A stretch of 64,000 bases of DNA from assembly GCF_013410215.1 (NCBI RefSeq), contig NZ_JACCFQ010000002.1, forward strand, positions 39,099 to 103,098, in the 5' to 3' direction. The position numbers and the translations under genes were made by a program. Every line of letters starts with the position of its first letter. The stretch's first letter is position 1. The DNA is from Nesterenkonia sandarakina. GTDB taxonomy: Bacteria > Actinomycetota > Actinomycetes > Actinomycetales > Micrococcaceae. The notes below the pieces were generated by a model. The model was given only the letters and a program-made list of their open reading frames with translations. It was not told the DNA's origin and searched no databases. This document shows positions 49,302 through 58,265 of this stretch, piece after piece.

Positions 49302-49505
49302 TTATGCGGTCAAGGGAAGTGGCTCCTGGTTTCTCTCGAGGCTTTCGAGGTCGACTCGGTTGAGCCGTTCAATGATGAGCTCCCTGACGAAGTCGTTCTT
49401 GGATTCGCCAGTGAGAGACAGGTACCTGTCCAACTTCTCAAAGTAAGGCTGCTCAATACGCGCGCTCACTTGGGTCCGTTGACCCTTGCTGATCTGCGGC
49501 ATCAT
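49302..49505 (-). CDS. ribbon-helix-helix protein
   Basis: 67 residues. Two ATGs open the frame (49505, 49502); AGGAGG lies 2 and 5 nt upstream, so the second may be used. RHH pattern: TQVSARIEQPYFEKLDRYLSLTGESKNDFVRELIIERLNRV. Such proteins often control copy number or partition next to rep genes. It is the last gene of a minus-strand series starting at 53156. Confidence 0.8.
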   Translation of the reverse strand: MMPQISKGQRTQVSARIEQPYFEKLDRYLSLTGESKNDFVRELIIERLNRVDLESLERNQEPLPLTA

Positions 49506-49513
49506 TTCCTCCT

Positions 49514-49666
49514 TTAACCGTGCTCCCCAGTCAATCCCATAAGCGCCGCAGATCTATGAAACTGTTTCAGCGTGTCGGGACTTTTCTTTCCGCCCTGGGC
49601 TCCCTGGGACATGTGGCGTGACCGGCCACCAGTGCGCTGTTCTGCGAATCTGACGGGGCCAGTCAC
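49514..49666 (-). CDS. small basic protein (50 aa)
   Basis: The start is GTG 49666, with AAGGAA about 7 nt upstream, 28 nt after the previous gene. The 50 residues (MTGPVRFAEQRTGGRSRHMS at the start) are basic and Gly/Gln-rich, ending FHRSAALMGLTGEHG. The stop is 8 nt before the RHH start, so the genes are tightly linked. No family is recognised. Confidence 0.5.
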   Translation of the reverse strand: MTGPVRFAEQRTGGRSRHMSQGAQGGKKSPDTLKQFHRSAALMGLTGEHG

Positions 49667-49694
49667 GAGCAGTTCCTTTCCTGGTTGGGAGTGG

Positions 49695-49880
49695 TTAGGA
49701 GTTGTTGGCGATGAACCAGAAGACGAACCCGGCCGCTGCGGAGGCGAAGAACAAGGCAAACCCTGTACAGAGGATTGCTGTCCTGAACCTTCCCCAGCGG
49801 TTAGAGGCCGCAATCGCGCCGTAGAGCGTTCCAAGTCCGACGATCCAGCAGATAAGTCCGACGAACCAGAACGGGTGCAT
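49695..49880 (-). CDS. small two-helix membrane protein
   Basis: 61 residues from ATG 49880, just inside the spacer after the 49886 gene (GAGGA upstream). Two helices: FWFVGLICWIVGLGTLYGAIAA and ILCTGFALFFASAAAGFVFWFI. It is coupled to the ParA-like ATPase gene. It is plausibly part of the conjugation or plasmid maintenance set. Function unknown. Confidence 0.65.
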   Translation of the reverse strand: MHPFWFVGLICWIVGLGTLYGAIAASNRWGRFRTAILCTGFALFFASAAAGFVFWFIANNS

Positions 49881-49885
49881 GGCGG

Positions 49886-51313
49886 CTAGAGTCCTCGGGC
49901 GACGGCTGCGGCTGCGCGCAGCCATGCGCGCTGTGTGGAGCCGCGCAGCGCGTCGTAGTGCAGCACTCCATCGACCATTGCCGGGTCATAGGGGATCGAG
50001 ACCGCTTCGCGGGCGAGCTTGCTGAATCCGTCGCGGACCTCGGCGGCTTCGGTGGCCTTGGCGGAATCGTTGGATTCCGAGACGATCACCACGGCCTCAT
50101 CGGCCAGGGCGGCGGAGCGCTCGTCGCGGTCTGCCAGAGCTTCCAGCAGAAGGGCGCCGGCCTCGGCGTGCTCGTCCTTGGTGGTGGTGGCCACCACGAG
50201 TTGGTCGGAAAGGTCGATCATGCGCTTCCACAGCGGATCGGACTCGTCGTTACCGGAGTCGATGAAGATCAGCCTGTAGAACTTGCTGGTGACCTGGTGA
50301 ATGGCGTCCACGTCACCGGCATCGACGCGCTGCGCGTCGGCCAGGGCGACCGGCTTTGAGCGCAGCACGTCGTAGCGGTCGGTGGTCTGGTGGTGCACGA
50401 AGTGCGCCAGATCCGCCGACTGGGCTCCGGTGGAGAGAAGATCAGTGGCCTTCGGCAGCAGATCCAGAATGGTCGCATCGTGCGGGCCCTGTTCAGTGCG
50501 CCACCCCAGGGTGCCGCGCGTCTGGTTGTTGTCGTAGGCCAGCACCCCGCCGCCGCCGTAGCGGGCGAACACGGCTGAGAGCAGGATCGTCGTCGGGGTC
50601 TTCGAGGCTCCACCCTTGCCGTTGACAATGGCGATAGTGCGCGGCCCGGGCCAGTGCTGAGAGACTGCCTGGCGGTCGATCCGCTGGGCCTTCTCGGCCT
50701 CGCTTGGGGCAACACGGATACCCATGCTCGCCAGGAATCCGCGCCACCCCTCGGTGGCTGGCTGCTCGCGCTGTTCTTGGTTAAGGAAGCTCTGTCGCTG
50801 CTCGCGGACCTGCCGCCGGCTCGATACCGGCGCGGCAGACGAATCCGCGGTGAGCGGGTTGGGCCGTGACGGGGCCGGCTGTGCCGGGGCGTTCACGGGC
50901 TGCTCGGCAGGGCTCGCAGCGGTAGGCGCGGCCGGTGGGGGAGTGACTGCCGCCGGCTTCGCGGGGCTCGCGGCCACTGGCGCGGCCGGAGTAGCTTCGG
51001 TCGGCGCTGGCGCAGCGGCGGGCTGCTCGGGCTGCTCGGGCTGGGCCTGAGCAGGTGCCGTCGCGCTGTTGGGAGCCGGATCGGCAGGAACGGGAGTCAC
51101 CGTGCCGCGTGGCTCGATGAGCAACGTCGTCGGGGGAGTCTCATCGGTCACCGCGTAGAGCTGCTCACCCGACGCGCGAGCTCGGCTAATGAGCGCGTCA
51201 ATGGCCTGCTCTTGGGCCTGGTGGTAAGTGCCGGCGACGATAGTTTCGGGCTCGATTCCCTCCCCGTGCAGGGTCGCGGTCCCGTCATCGGTGATGCTGA
51301 TCTGAATAGTCAT
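49886..51313 (-). CDS. ParA/MinD-like ATPase with long Ala/Pro linker
   Basis: The start is the ATG at 51313, overlapping the upstream stop, with AGGAGG 4 nt ahead; 475 residues. An N-terminal 60-residue domain is followed by an Ala/Pro/Gln-rich linker of about 120 residues. A P-loop ATPase then starts RTIAIVNGKGGASKTPTTILL, an unusual Walker A (K-G-G-A-S-K-T-P instead of K-G-G-V-G-K-T-T). FRLIFIDSGNDESDP-like Walker B and a C-terminal helical end follow. Such proteins accompany actinobacterial conjugation clusters, perhaps for positioning. It is distinct from the parA at 44916. Confidence 0.8.
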   Translation of the reverse strand: MTIQISITDDGTATLHGEGIEPETIVAGTYHQAQEQAIDALISRARASGEQLYAVTDETPPTTLLIEPRGTVTPVPADPAPNSATAPAQAQPEQPEQPAAAPAPTEATPAAPVAASPAKPAAVTPPPAAPTAASPAEQPVNAPAQPAPSRPNPLTADSSAAPVSSRRQVREQRQSFLNQEQREQPATEGWRGFLASMGIRVAPSEAEKAQRIDRQAVSQHWPGPRTIAIVNGKGGASKTPTTILLSAVFARYGGGGVLAYDNNQTRGTLGWRTEQGPHDATILDLLPKATDLLSTGAQSADLAHFVHHQTTDRYDVLRSKPVALADAQRVDAGDVDAIHQVTSKFYRLIFIDSGNDESDPLWKRMIDLSDQLVVATTTKDEHAEAGALLLEALADRDERSAALADEAVVIVSESNDSAKATEAAEVRDGFSKLAREAVSIPYDPAMVDGVLHYDALRGSTQRAWLRAAAAVARGL

Positions 51314-52851
51314 CAATCCTCCTGTTCGTCCTGGGCGGTCTCTTCGGTGTCTGTCTCGTCCGCGGAAACCTCATCAGCGTTCTCTCCTGGGGTCTCTGTG
51401 GCCGCGCGGTAGAGAATGGTCTGATCCAGTCGGGGTGCCACCACGTAGACGGCATCGTCAGCGACGACGAGCGGAGCGGTGTCCTCGTCGGTGAAGGTCG
51501 CGTAGGGCTGCGCGCCGTCGTCCGGTCGGCCCAGATTCACCAGGGTCGGACCGTCCGTGGTGTTGCCATAGAGGGTGTTCCCAAAGATCACGGGATCTTG
51601 AATCGCGGGGATCTCATTGAGGCTTGGATCATCGTCATAGCGGACCGCCAGTGTCCCGATCACTGCGCGCTGCGAGTCGCCGTTAGAGGTGATCTCGGCG
51701 GACTCGTTCGGCAGTTGCTCGACCGGCTCTTCGATGATCGTTTCCCCGGTCTCCTGGTCGATGACGGCGATCACGGGGGAGTCCTCAGAGTCGGGCGCAG
51801 ACCAAGCCAGCACGAGGGCATCGGTGCCGATGGTCCAGAAGGTCTCCGCGGGGCCCTCAACACTCTCCGGGGCAGTGAAGTCGGTAGAGGTGGCTTCACC
51901 GTCTATGCCGGTGCGGTAGATGGTTTCAGGGCCAAGTGAAACGGCTTCGCCCTCTACTGCGGACACGGGCTCGGACCCGGCGGGGATCGTGACCTCAGTG
52001 AGCACGCCTTCATCGTTGGGAACCAACACGATGAAATCGCCCAGGGACACCAAGGGGGTGTCGCCTTCCCAGAGGATGTCGGCTTCATGGGCGACGGGGA
52101 CTTGCTCGGGGGCTACCGCGTCACCGGGGGTGACTTCTTCTAATGCCCACAGGTTGAGGTTGCCGCGACTGTAGGAGCCGAGGACCGGCTGCCCGGTCCA
52201 GGTGCTCTCGTGGATCTCGGAGAGATCCTGCGGAGCACCTGTTCCGGCCCAGACGGGTTCAGCCGTCTCGGGGTCTCGGATCGAGAGGATTCCGTCACTG
52301 TTGGCGGTGATAATCCCTCCATCGTCGAGCCCGGTGACTGAGGTGTCGCTGTTGATATCTACTGACCAGTCCGAGGGTCCGGTGAATCCCTCGGGCAGTC
52401 CTACGGGGATCTGCTCGCCGGCCCCGGGGGTTTCCCATGCGGGCACGGCGTTCTGGTCGGGGTCTGTATCGGTGCTCAGGTGCACGGCGAGGGCGGTTCC
52501 GCCTCCTAGTGCACCCAGGGTGATGACTGCTCCTACCAGGATGGTGGCGGGGCGTATCAGGGGTTTCTTCTGCTGTGATTCAGGGGTGGGGGTGGTGTCG
52601 ATGGTCTCGCCATCAACGGTGACGATCATCGTCCATTCCTCGCCTAGTGCGGAACGGATTCTTACTCGTACAGCGTCGAGGCCGTGGGCCTGGGCTTTGC
52701 GGGCTGCGGCCTGGGTGGCCGCTTCTGCAAGGTTCACTCCTTGTGCTGGTTCCACCGGAACGCCGTCGAGCTTGGCGGTCTCGTTCGCGTCGTCGTAGTC
52801 GATGACGTAGAGCGGGAATGCCGGCACGTTCTCAGGAGTGGTTCGGCCCAT
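51313..52851 (-). CDS. single-pass membrane protein with predicted beta-propeller
   Basis: 512 residues. A cytoplasmic domain of about 95 residues (PAFPLYVIDYDDANETAKLDG...) is followed by one helix (RPATILVGAVITLGALGGGTALAV). A large acidic outer domain has repeating blade-like units such as GGIITANSDGILSIRDPETAEPVW and VIAVIDQETGETIIEEPVE (PQQ/WD-like). The acidic tail is EEVSADETDTEE-like. It is coupled to the ATPase (1-nt stop/start overlap), suggesting both serve the same envelope complex. Confidence 0.72.
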   Translation of the reverse strand: MGRTTPENVPAFPLYVIDYDDANETAKLDGVPVEPAQGVNLAEAATQAAARKAQAHGLDAVRVRIRSALGEEWTMIVTVDGETIDTTPTPESQQKKPLIRPATILVGAVITLGALGGGTALAVHLSTDTDPDQNAVPAWETPGAGEQIPVGLPEGFTGPSDWSVDINSDTSVTGLDDGGIITANSDGILSIRDPETAEPVWAGTGAPQDLSEIHESTWTGQPVLGSYSRGNLNLWALEEVTPGDAVAPEQVPVAHEADILWEGDTPLVSLGDFIVLVPNDEGVLTEVTIPAGSEPVSAVEGEAVSLGPETIYRTGIDGEATSTDFTAPESVEGPAETFWTIGTDALVLAWSAPDSEDSPVIAVIDQETGETIIEEPVEQLPNESAEITSNGDSQRAVIGTLAVRYDDDPSLNEIPAIQDPVIFGNTLYGNTTDGPTLVNLGRPDDGAQPYATFTDEDTAPLVVADDAVYVVAPRLDQTILYRAATETPGENADEVSADETDTEETAQDEQED

Positions 52852-53156
52852 CAGTCTGCGTGTTTCTCCTTTACGTCAACGTCATCACTGACACCGGCCT
52901 CTGTATCGGCCCCAGCATCACTCTCGGAGTCCGTATCCGGGATCTCGTCCGCGTGGAGAAGGAACTCCCGCAGCTTCGGTTTCATGATCCTGTTGACTCG
53001 GCGGCCGGCGTTGATCGAGGACAATCGCCCATCCCGGATCCACTGGTTGACGGTGTTGAGCTTCACCCGCAGCAGATCAGCGATCTCCTTGGGCTGGGCG
53101 AGGTCGGGAAAGTCCTTGAGTAACTCATCAATGGAGTCCGGATCATTCACTCTCAT
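52851..53156 (-). CDS. excisionase/MerR-like helix-turn-helix protein
   Basis: 101 residues from ATG 53156; a GTG at 53150 has better spacing from AAGGAG. The HTH_17-type domain reads ELLKDFPDLAQPKEIADLLRVKLNTVNQWIRDGRLSSINAGRRVNRIMKPKLREFL. The tail is very acidic. Such proteins either bend DNA for recombination or regulate genes. Here it heads the minus-strand operon and faces the plus-strand conjugation cluster, so a role as its regulator is likely. Confidence 0.82.
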   Translation of the reverse strand: MRVNDPDSIDELLKDFPDLAQPKEIADLLRVKLNTVNQWIRDGRLSSINAGRRVNRIMKPKLREFLLHADEIPDTDSESDAGADTEAGVSDDVDVKEKHAD

Positions 53157-53177
53157 ACTCCTTATAGTATAGAAAAG

Positions 53178-53241
53178 CTTTAGATGCGTAAACAGCGTTA
53201 TAGACTTTAGTGCTCTTTACTGCGCGAGTAGATGACTTTAG
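53178..53241. promoter_or_regulatory. divergent promoter region with CTTTAG repeats
   Basis: CTTTAG occurs three times (53178, about 53205 and about 53236) in an AT-rich spacer between divergent operons. TATACT at about 53168 on the minus strand is a likely -10. The repeats may be sites for the HTH protein at 52851-53156. Confidence 0.4.
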
Positions 53242-53301
53242 GCTGTTGCCATCTCCAACGATTGTACGAACACCCATGCTGGTGAGGGTGTCGCAGCACA
53301 C

Positions 53302-53949
53302 ATGAGGAAGCAGAGGTCACGCGAGTCGGTGCAGCGCAGTAACCCCTTCACCCACGTACCCGAGGACGAACCAGAGGACGTGGGCGACCTCCGTGATGAT
53401 GTCTTGGGCGCCGAGACCATCATCAAAGGACCCCCAGAGCCCTTAGCGACGATTCCTTCTCCGGCAGGGGCGACGCCGTGGCCACGGGTCACCCTCGAGG
53501 ACCATCGATTAATCACCGTGGTGGGACTCCATGGGGGAGCGGGCACCTCGACAGTGGCGTCGATGCTGGGGGAGAGGTCGCTCGACGCCGGTACTGGCTG
53601 GCCGGTCGCCTCTGGGTGGGTGCGCCCCTTACCGAGGCTCGGTGTCGTCGTTGTCGCCCGGACCCACTGGGTGGGGCTGAAAGCAGCGGAAGACTTCACC
53701 CAGCAGTGGCTGGCCGGAGACCTCCACGAGTCCCGGCTCCTGGGGTTGGTGTTGGTCGATGACGGACCCAAGCTGCTGGATCAGCAGCAGCGCGCCGTCA
53801 AGAGGCTCTTGCGCAAGGTCCCTATCGGGGCTCATTTGCCCTGGGTAGAGAGTTGGCGGATTCATCCGCCGGACTTCGGCAGGCCGCCGAGGCGGCTGCA
53901 GAAGATTATTCGTACGTTCCATCATCAAGCAGAAGAGGACCCCGCATGA
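53302..53949 (+). CDS. DUF6668-like P-loop protein of conjugation cluster
   Basis: 215 residues. After a charged N-terminus comes a P-loop-like segment LITVVGLHGGAGTSTVASMLGER, then LGVVVVARTHWVGLKAAEDFTQQWL, SRLLGLVLVDDGPKLL and VPIGAHLPWVESWR. This order matches a DUF6668-type protein seen with SCO6880-type clusters in actinobacteria (family name from memory). It heads the plus-strand cluster and overlaps the next gene by 4 nt. Confidence 0.68.
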   Translation: MRKQRSRESVQRSNPFTHVPEDEPEDVGDLRDDVLGAETIIKGPPEPLATIPSPAGATPWPRVTLEDHRLITVVGLHGGAGTSTVASMLGERSLDAGTGWPVASGWVRPLPRLGVVVVARTHWVGLKAAEDFTQQWLAGDLHESRLLGLVLVDDGPKLLDQQQRAVKRLLRKVPIGAHLPWVESWRIHPPDFGRPPRRLQKIIRTFHHQAEEDPA

Positions 53950-54236
53950 TCATGATCGAACTCCTGTCCGCACTGACTGGACTGAACCCCGTGGGGATCG
54001 TCCCGGACGTCTCGCCGGAGGCACCTCCTGGGGTGGAGGGGTTCACCACGTTGCTGAACTGGATCTCCTGGGGCGTGATCATGCTCGGCCTGGCCGGCTT
54101 CCTCGCCTCGGCCGGCTACCTGGCGTTCGCTTCCTTCACAGGGCGTGAGATCCAGGGCTTCAAGGGTCTGGTGATCTCGATCATCGTGTGCATCCTGGCC
54201 GTGGCAGCGGCCGCGATCATCCGAGTGTTCATCTAG
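53946..54236 (+). CDS. small membrane protein, pilin/VirB2-like build
   Basis: 96 residues from ATG 53946 (ATGA overlap with the previous stop). An outer N-terminal part (about 30 residues) is followed by two hydrophobic helices: FTTLLNWISWGVIMLGLAGFLASAGYLAF and GLVISIIVCILAVAAAAIIRVF. A short loop (FTGREIQGFKG) lies between them. This is the size and build of TrbC/VirB2-type subunits; the assignment is by context. Confidence 0.7.
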   Translation: MIMIELLSALTGLNPVGIVPDVSPEAPPGVEGFTTLLNWISWGVIMLGLAGFLASAGYLAFASFTGREIQGFKGLVISIIVCILAVAAAAIIRVFI

Positions 54237-54268
54237 AACACTGACGCCACCACGGAACGGGGACCGAT

Positions 54269-55006
54269 ATGGCACGGAAAGAACAGCAAGGCGGCGGGAA
54301 GTCGTGGATCTTCTGGGGCGTGGGCCTGTTGATCGTGGTCGTCGTAGTGATCGTGGGACTGCTCACGATCCCCACGGGCTCCAATGAGGCCGAAGAGCCC
54401 GACGAGGGACTGAACGCAGAAGGTCCAGATCCCTCGGCGCAGCCGGTAGAACCAGAAGAGCCAGCCGAGACGGACGGCGAGGCTCCTTCACGGTGTGAGG
54501 ATATGGACGCCGACGACTCCTTCCCCACCGAAGCGCCAGAATTCACCTGGGAAGACTTCGAGGGAACAAACGGTTTGGCCCTGCCCGTCTCAGAAGAGCA
54601 CGGACCAGCGGTGCAGGAAGACGGCTTCTGGCGCTGCTTCTCCCAGACACCAGCCGGTGCAGCATTTGCCGCCCCGAGCCTGTTCCTCGACTTCGTCGTG
54701 AGCCGCGAGTACCACGCCGCTGTAGACAACCCCGGAGCCCGCCAGGCCCTTCCCGACGATCCACCAGAGACGTCTGCCGAGAACTTTGACGACGTTCTGG
54801 TGCGGGGTTTCCGGATCGTGGATTCCTCTGATGCGGATGCGACGGTGCGCGTCTGGTTCGGATACCCCGAACTTTCGGCGGATGGAGCATATGACTTCAC
54901 TCTGATTTGGGACGAGGAAGCGAACGACTGGCGACTGGATCTGTCGCCCGGAGAGGCACCTTTTAGCGACCTTACGAACACATCTGACTTCACTGAGTGG
55001 AGGTAG
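54269..55006 (+). CDS. membrane-anchored conjugation accessory protein
   Basis: 245 residues, with GGGGA upstream of the ATG. A basic start (MARKEQQGGGKS) is followed by one helix (WIFWGVGLLIVVVVVIVGLL), an acidic Pro-rich linker, and an outer domain with FTWEDFEGTNGLALPVSEEHGPAVQEDGFWRCFSQTPAGAAFAAPSLF, FRIVDSSDADATVRVWF and DWRLDLSPG. This is VirB8/TcpC-like in position and build, and close to what I recall as DUF8175. It starts 32 nt after the pilin-like gene. Confidence 0.68.
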   Translation: MARKEQQGGGKSWIFWGVGLLIVVVVVIVGLLTIPTGSNEAEEPDEGLNAEGPDPSAQPVEPEEPAETDGEAPSRCEDMDADDSFPTEAPEFTWEDFEGTNGLALPVSEEHGPAVQEDGFWRCFSQTPAGAAFAAPSLFLDFVVSREYHAAVDNPGARQALPDDPPETSAENFDDVLVRGFRIVDSSDADATVRVWFGYPELSADGAYDFTLIWDEEANDWRLDLSPGEAPFSDLTNTSDFTEWR

Positions 55007-55011
55007 GTCCA

Positions 55012-56757
55012 ATGGTCCTGATGACTCTCCTAGCCACCGCTGAGGAAGAAGGTTCCGCGTGTGGATGGGATAACGGCGCCTGCAAGATCGCTGAGGGGCT
55101 TATAGGCGGCACCCAAGCGATCGCAGGCGGTGCGGCAACCGCCGCTTTAGAGGCGGTCGCCCAAGGTCTGGCCAATGGAGCTGTGGCGTTTTTGGAGATG
55201 ATCTCGACCTGGTGGATGAACGCACCAGGGCCGGACCTGGATAACCCTGCGGTGGCCTCGATCCAGGCTGATACGGGTTACTTCATCGCGGCCTTCGCGA
55301 TCATCGGGTTCTTGCTCGGGCTGGGCAGGATGCTGCTCAGCATGGACTTCAAGAAGATCATCACCGCCTTCGCCCCGGTCGTGACCCTCATCGTGGTCAC
55401 CGGGGTCTACGCCGTAGCTATCGGCGCGCTGCTCACCGCCGGAGACAGCACCGCCGCATGGCTCCTAGACCGCGCCACGGACGGTGACGCGAACCTAGAG
55501 ATCCTGGCAGCTCCGGTCGGTGATATGGGGCAGAACATCGGGGTGTACCTGATCGTGTCCCTGCTGACGTTCTTCGGCGCGATCATGAACTTCTTGCTGA
55601 TGATCTTTCGCGACGTCGTGATCCTCGTCTTGCTCGCCTTCCTCCCCGTGGTCGCTGCCTCGACCGGCTCGGTCTCAGGTAAACAGGCATTCCAGAAGAT
55701 CAACGGCTGGCTTATCGCCCTGCTGCTCTTCAAGCCAGTTGCAGCCGGAATCTACGCGCTCGGGCTGCGCATGATGACCCAGGACTCAGAGATCGACGGA
55801 CTCGGTGGTGAGCTGCAGAATTACGCTGCGGCGATGACCGGGATGCTCATTCTCGCCCTCGCGGGCCTTGCCCTGCCGGCCCTGATCAAGTTCGTGGCCC
55901 CTGCGGCCGCGATGGGCGCTGCCGCCTTCGGCGGTGGCGCAGCTGTCGCGGGTGCGGCCACGGTCGCGGCTGGTGCCGCCGTGGTCGCTGGAACTGGTGG
56001 CGCTGCCGCCCCTGCCATGGCCGGTGGCGCTGCTGCTGGTGGAGGCGCAGCGGCTGGCGGTGGTGCCGGCGCTGCTGGCGCGGCCGGTGGTGGCGCGGCG
56101 TCTGCCGGTGCCTCCGGTGCAGCTGGCTATGCAGCTGCTGGGGGTGGTTCCTCCGGGGCTGCTAGTGGAGGCACTGGACAGGCTGCCAGCGGTGCTGGCG
56201 AGAGTGGAGCTGGTGCTGGTGACTCCGCTTCCGGCGGTGGTCCTGCTGGGGCTGCTCCCGCCTCTGATGGTGAGTCCGGTCCTGCTGACGGTGGCTCCGG
56301 GGACTCCGGGGTCGGCGGCGCAGCGGGCGGCGCTGATTCGACCGGCGAGGGCGCTTCCTCGTCGGGCGGCGCGGGTTCCGCTGGTGGTGCTTCCTCGGGC
56401 GGATCTGCCGGCGGTGACCACGGTGGGGCAACTCCGGCCGGGGCATCTTCGACCGGCGGTAGCTCTGGCTCTGGCGGTTTCGAGACCGGCGGCGGCTCGG
56501 GTGGTTCTGGCGTGGACGCCGGGACTCCCGGCGGCGCGGAATCCTCCGGCGCTGGCGCAGCCAGCGAGAACGGATCTGGTGGCGGATCTGCCGCCTCGGG
56601 CGCTGCGCCAAGTACTGGCGGCGACTCGGGCGGGAAGTCCGGTGGATCGACTGCCGCCAAGACACAGCAGCTCAAGAACGTCATTGATACCGGCACCGCT
56701 TCTGGTGCCGGGATCAACAGGGCGGTTGAAGGCGACGATGGGGAGACAGGCGCATGA
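55012..56757 (+). CDS. VirB6/TrbL-like polytopic conjugation protein with Gly/Ala/Ser-rich tail
   Basis: The start is the ATG at 55012 with GGAGG upstream; 581 residues. Residues 1-310 contain six or more hydrophobic helices (TGYFIAAFAIIGFLLGLGRMLL, LIVVTGVYAVAIGALL, YLIVSLLTFFGAIMNFLLMIF, VVILVLLAFLPVVAA, LIALLLFKPVAAGIYAL). Residues 320-560 are almost wholly Gly, Ala and Ser, with little else. The build is that of TrbL/VirB6 inner-membrane channel parts, whose C-termini are often disordered. Overlap of 4 nt with the next gene. Confidence 0.78.
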   Translation: MVLMTLLATAEEEGSACGWDNGACKIAEGLIGGTQAIAGGAATAALEAVAQGLANGAVAFLEMISTWWMNAPGPDLDNPAVASIQADTGYFIAAFAIIGFLLGLGRMLLSMDFKKIITAFAPVVTLIVVTGVYAVAIGALLTAGDSTAAWLLDRATDGDANLEILAAPVGDMGQNIGVYLIVSLLTFFGAIMNFLLMIFRDVVILVLLAFLPVVAASTGSVSGKQAFQKINGWLIALLLFKPVAAGIYALGLRMMTQDSEIDGLGGELQNYAAAMTGMLILALAGLALPALIKFVAPAAAMGAAAFGGGAAVAGAATVAAGAAVVAGTGGAAAPAMAGGAAAGGGAAAGGGAGAAGAAGGGAASAGASGAAGYAAAGGGSSGAASGGTGQAASGAGESGAGAGDSASGGGPAGAAPASDGESGPADGGSGDSGVGGAAGGADSTGEGASSSGGAGSAGGASSGGSAGGDHGGATPAGASSTGGSSGSGGFETGGGSGGSGVDAGTPGGAESSGAGAASENGSGGGSAASGAAPSTGGDSGGKSGGSTAAKTQQLKNVIDTGTASGAGINRAVEGDDGETGA

Positions 56758-58265
56758 CCAATACCACTTCCGGGGTTATCCCTGGCGTGTACGGCAATCT
56801 TCGCCACCCTCAGCGCACCGGCATCCTGGGGCTCTCCCTGGGTGTCTCACTGGCCGGGGTGCCCTTCATCCTCGTGTCCATCGTCCTTATGGCCACCGGC
56901 CGCGCGGCTGCGGCTGGCGTGGTCATCGGCGTGGGCGTGCTCGGTGCAGTGCTGTTGGTGGCCACCAAGCGGCAGGGCCGCTCGATCTATGGGAGAAAGA
57001 TGCTGAAAATCGCGCAACGACGTAAAGAGAAGTCCGGCAAGCACCTCTATATCTCGGGCCCTACCGGGTTCACCCCCGATGGAGCTACGCGGCTTCCTGG
57101 GCTCATGGCAGATACCGAACTGACTGAGCACTTGGATAGCTCGAATCAGCCCTTCGGGCTACTGCGCACCTCCGGGCGCGGTGCCTATAACTACTCGGTG
57201 GTCATCGAGGCGCGTCCAGATGGTGACGCGCTGGTGGATGGTGACTCGGTGAATCGTCAGGTGGCTCACTGGGGTGGCTGGCTCCAAGCTCGCGGCCAAG
57301 AGGACGGAGTCCGCGGGGCCTCGGTGACCATCGAATCCGCGCCCGATTCCGGGCTGCGGCTGCGCCGGCTGCTCTCCCATAACCGGGCCGATGGTGGACC
57401 GGAGTTCGCGCGGATCGTCACCGACGGGATCGCCAACGGGTATGACCACGGCGCACCGGAAATGACGGTGCGGCTCACGGTGACCTTCGACGGTAAAGCC
57501 TTCGAGGCGAACAAGGATCGCGGCCGCGAGGAAATGGCGATAGACATTGGCGACCGGCTCCCCGGAATCCTCGGTGGTCTGCATTCCACCGGGGCCGGGG
57601 TCGTGCGGGCGTGCACGGCTCAGGAGATCATCGACTTCACCCGTGTGGCCTATGACCCGACCACCGCCTCAGCGGTGGAGGAAGCCCAGATGGACGGTGG
57701 CACCAACCTTCGGTGGGCTGACGCTGGCCCGTCCTATGCTGCGGATCTCTTCGATTACTACAAGCACGACAGGGTCTTTTCCTCGTCCTGGACGCTCTAC
57801 GAAGAGCCGCGCGGCACCTTCACCCATGATTCTCTGCGCCGGCTCCTAGAGCCGATGCCGGGGGTGCTGCGCAAGCGCGTCACTCTGCTCTACCGTCCGG
57901 TGCCTATCGACCGGACCACGGATCTGGTGCAGCGCGAGATCAAGGAAGCGACCTTCGGCGGATCTCAGCAGCGGGTCTCAGTCCGGGCGGTACAGCGACA
58001 GAAAGCAGCGCTGAAGTCGGCGCAGGAAGAAACGATGGGGGCCGGTGTGGCCCGGTTCGGGACCATCGTCACCGTCTCGGTGACTGATCCTGAGCAGTTC
58101 CGTCGACTGGATAAAGAAGTGCCTGCCCTGTTCTCGAGAACACGTCTGAGGGTGCGCAAAGCACTCGCCAATCAGGCGGTGACCTTCCAAGCTGGCTTGC
58201 CGCTGGGTGTGGTGTTGCCGGATCACATGCTGCTCAACGATGAAATCCAAGACTTCTTCTCATGA
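56754..58265 (+). CDS. SCO6880-family conjugation protein (PrgI-like N-terminus)
   Basis: 503 residues. Two N-terminal helices (GILGLSLGVSLAGVPFILVSIVLM, AAAGVVIGVGVLGAVLLVA) are followed by RQGRSIYGRKMLKIAQRR and a long soluble part with FGLLRTSGRGAYNYSVVIEARPDGDALVD, IDFTRVAYDPTTASAVEEA and RVTLLYRPVPIDRTTDLVQREIKEATFGGSQQR. This is the SCO6880 plan of actinobacterial type-IV-secretion-like clusters, where it precedes the VirB4-like ATPase. Overlaps of 4 nt at both ends. Confidence 0.85.
   Translation: MTNTTSGVIPGVYGNLRHPQRTGILGLSLGVSLAGVPFILVSIVLMATGRAAAAGVVIGVGVLGAVLLVATKRQGRSIYGRKMLKIAQRRKEKSGKHLYISGPTGFTPDGATRLPGLMADTELTEHLDSSNQPFGLLRTSGRGAYNYSVVIEARPDGDALVDGDSVNRQVAHWGGWLQARGQEDGVRGASVTIESAPDSGLRLRRLLSHNRADGGPEFARIVTDGIANGYDHGAPEMTVRLTVTFDGKAFEANKDRGREEMAIDIGDRLPGILGGLHSTGAGVVRACTAQEIIDFTRVAYDPTTASAVEEAQMDGGTNLRWADAGPSYAADLFDYYKHDRVFSSSWTLYEEPRGTFTHDSLRRLLEPMPGVLRKRVTLLYRPVPIDRTTDLVQREIKEATFGGSQQRVSVRAVQRQKAALKSAQEETMGAGVARFGTIVTVSVTDPEQFRRLDKEVPALFSRTRLRVRKALANQAVTFQAGLPLGVVLPDHMLLNDEIQDFFS

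Noticed and set aside
55786..56807. Long frames antisense to and overlapping the Gly/Ala/Ser-rich tail
   Set aside because: They are a by-product of very GC-rich repetitive codons. The products are low-complexity Pro/Arg/Ser with no start signal.
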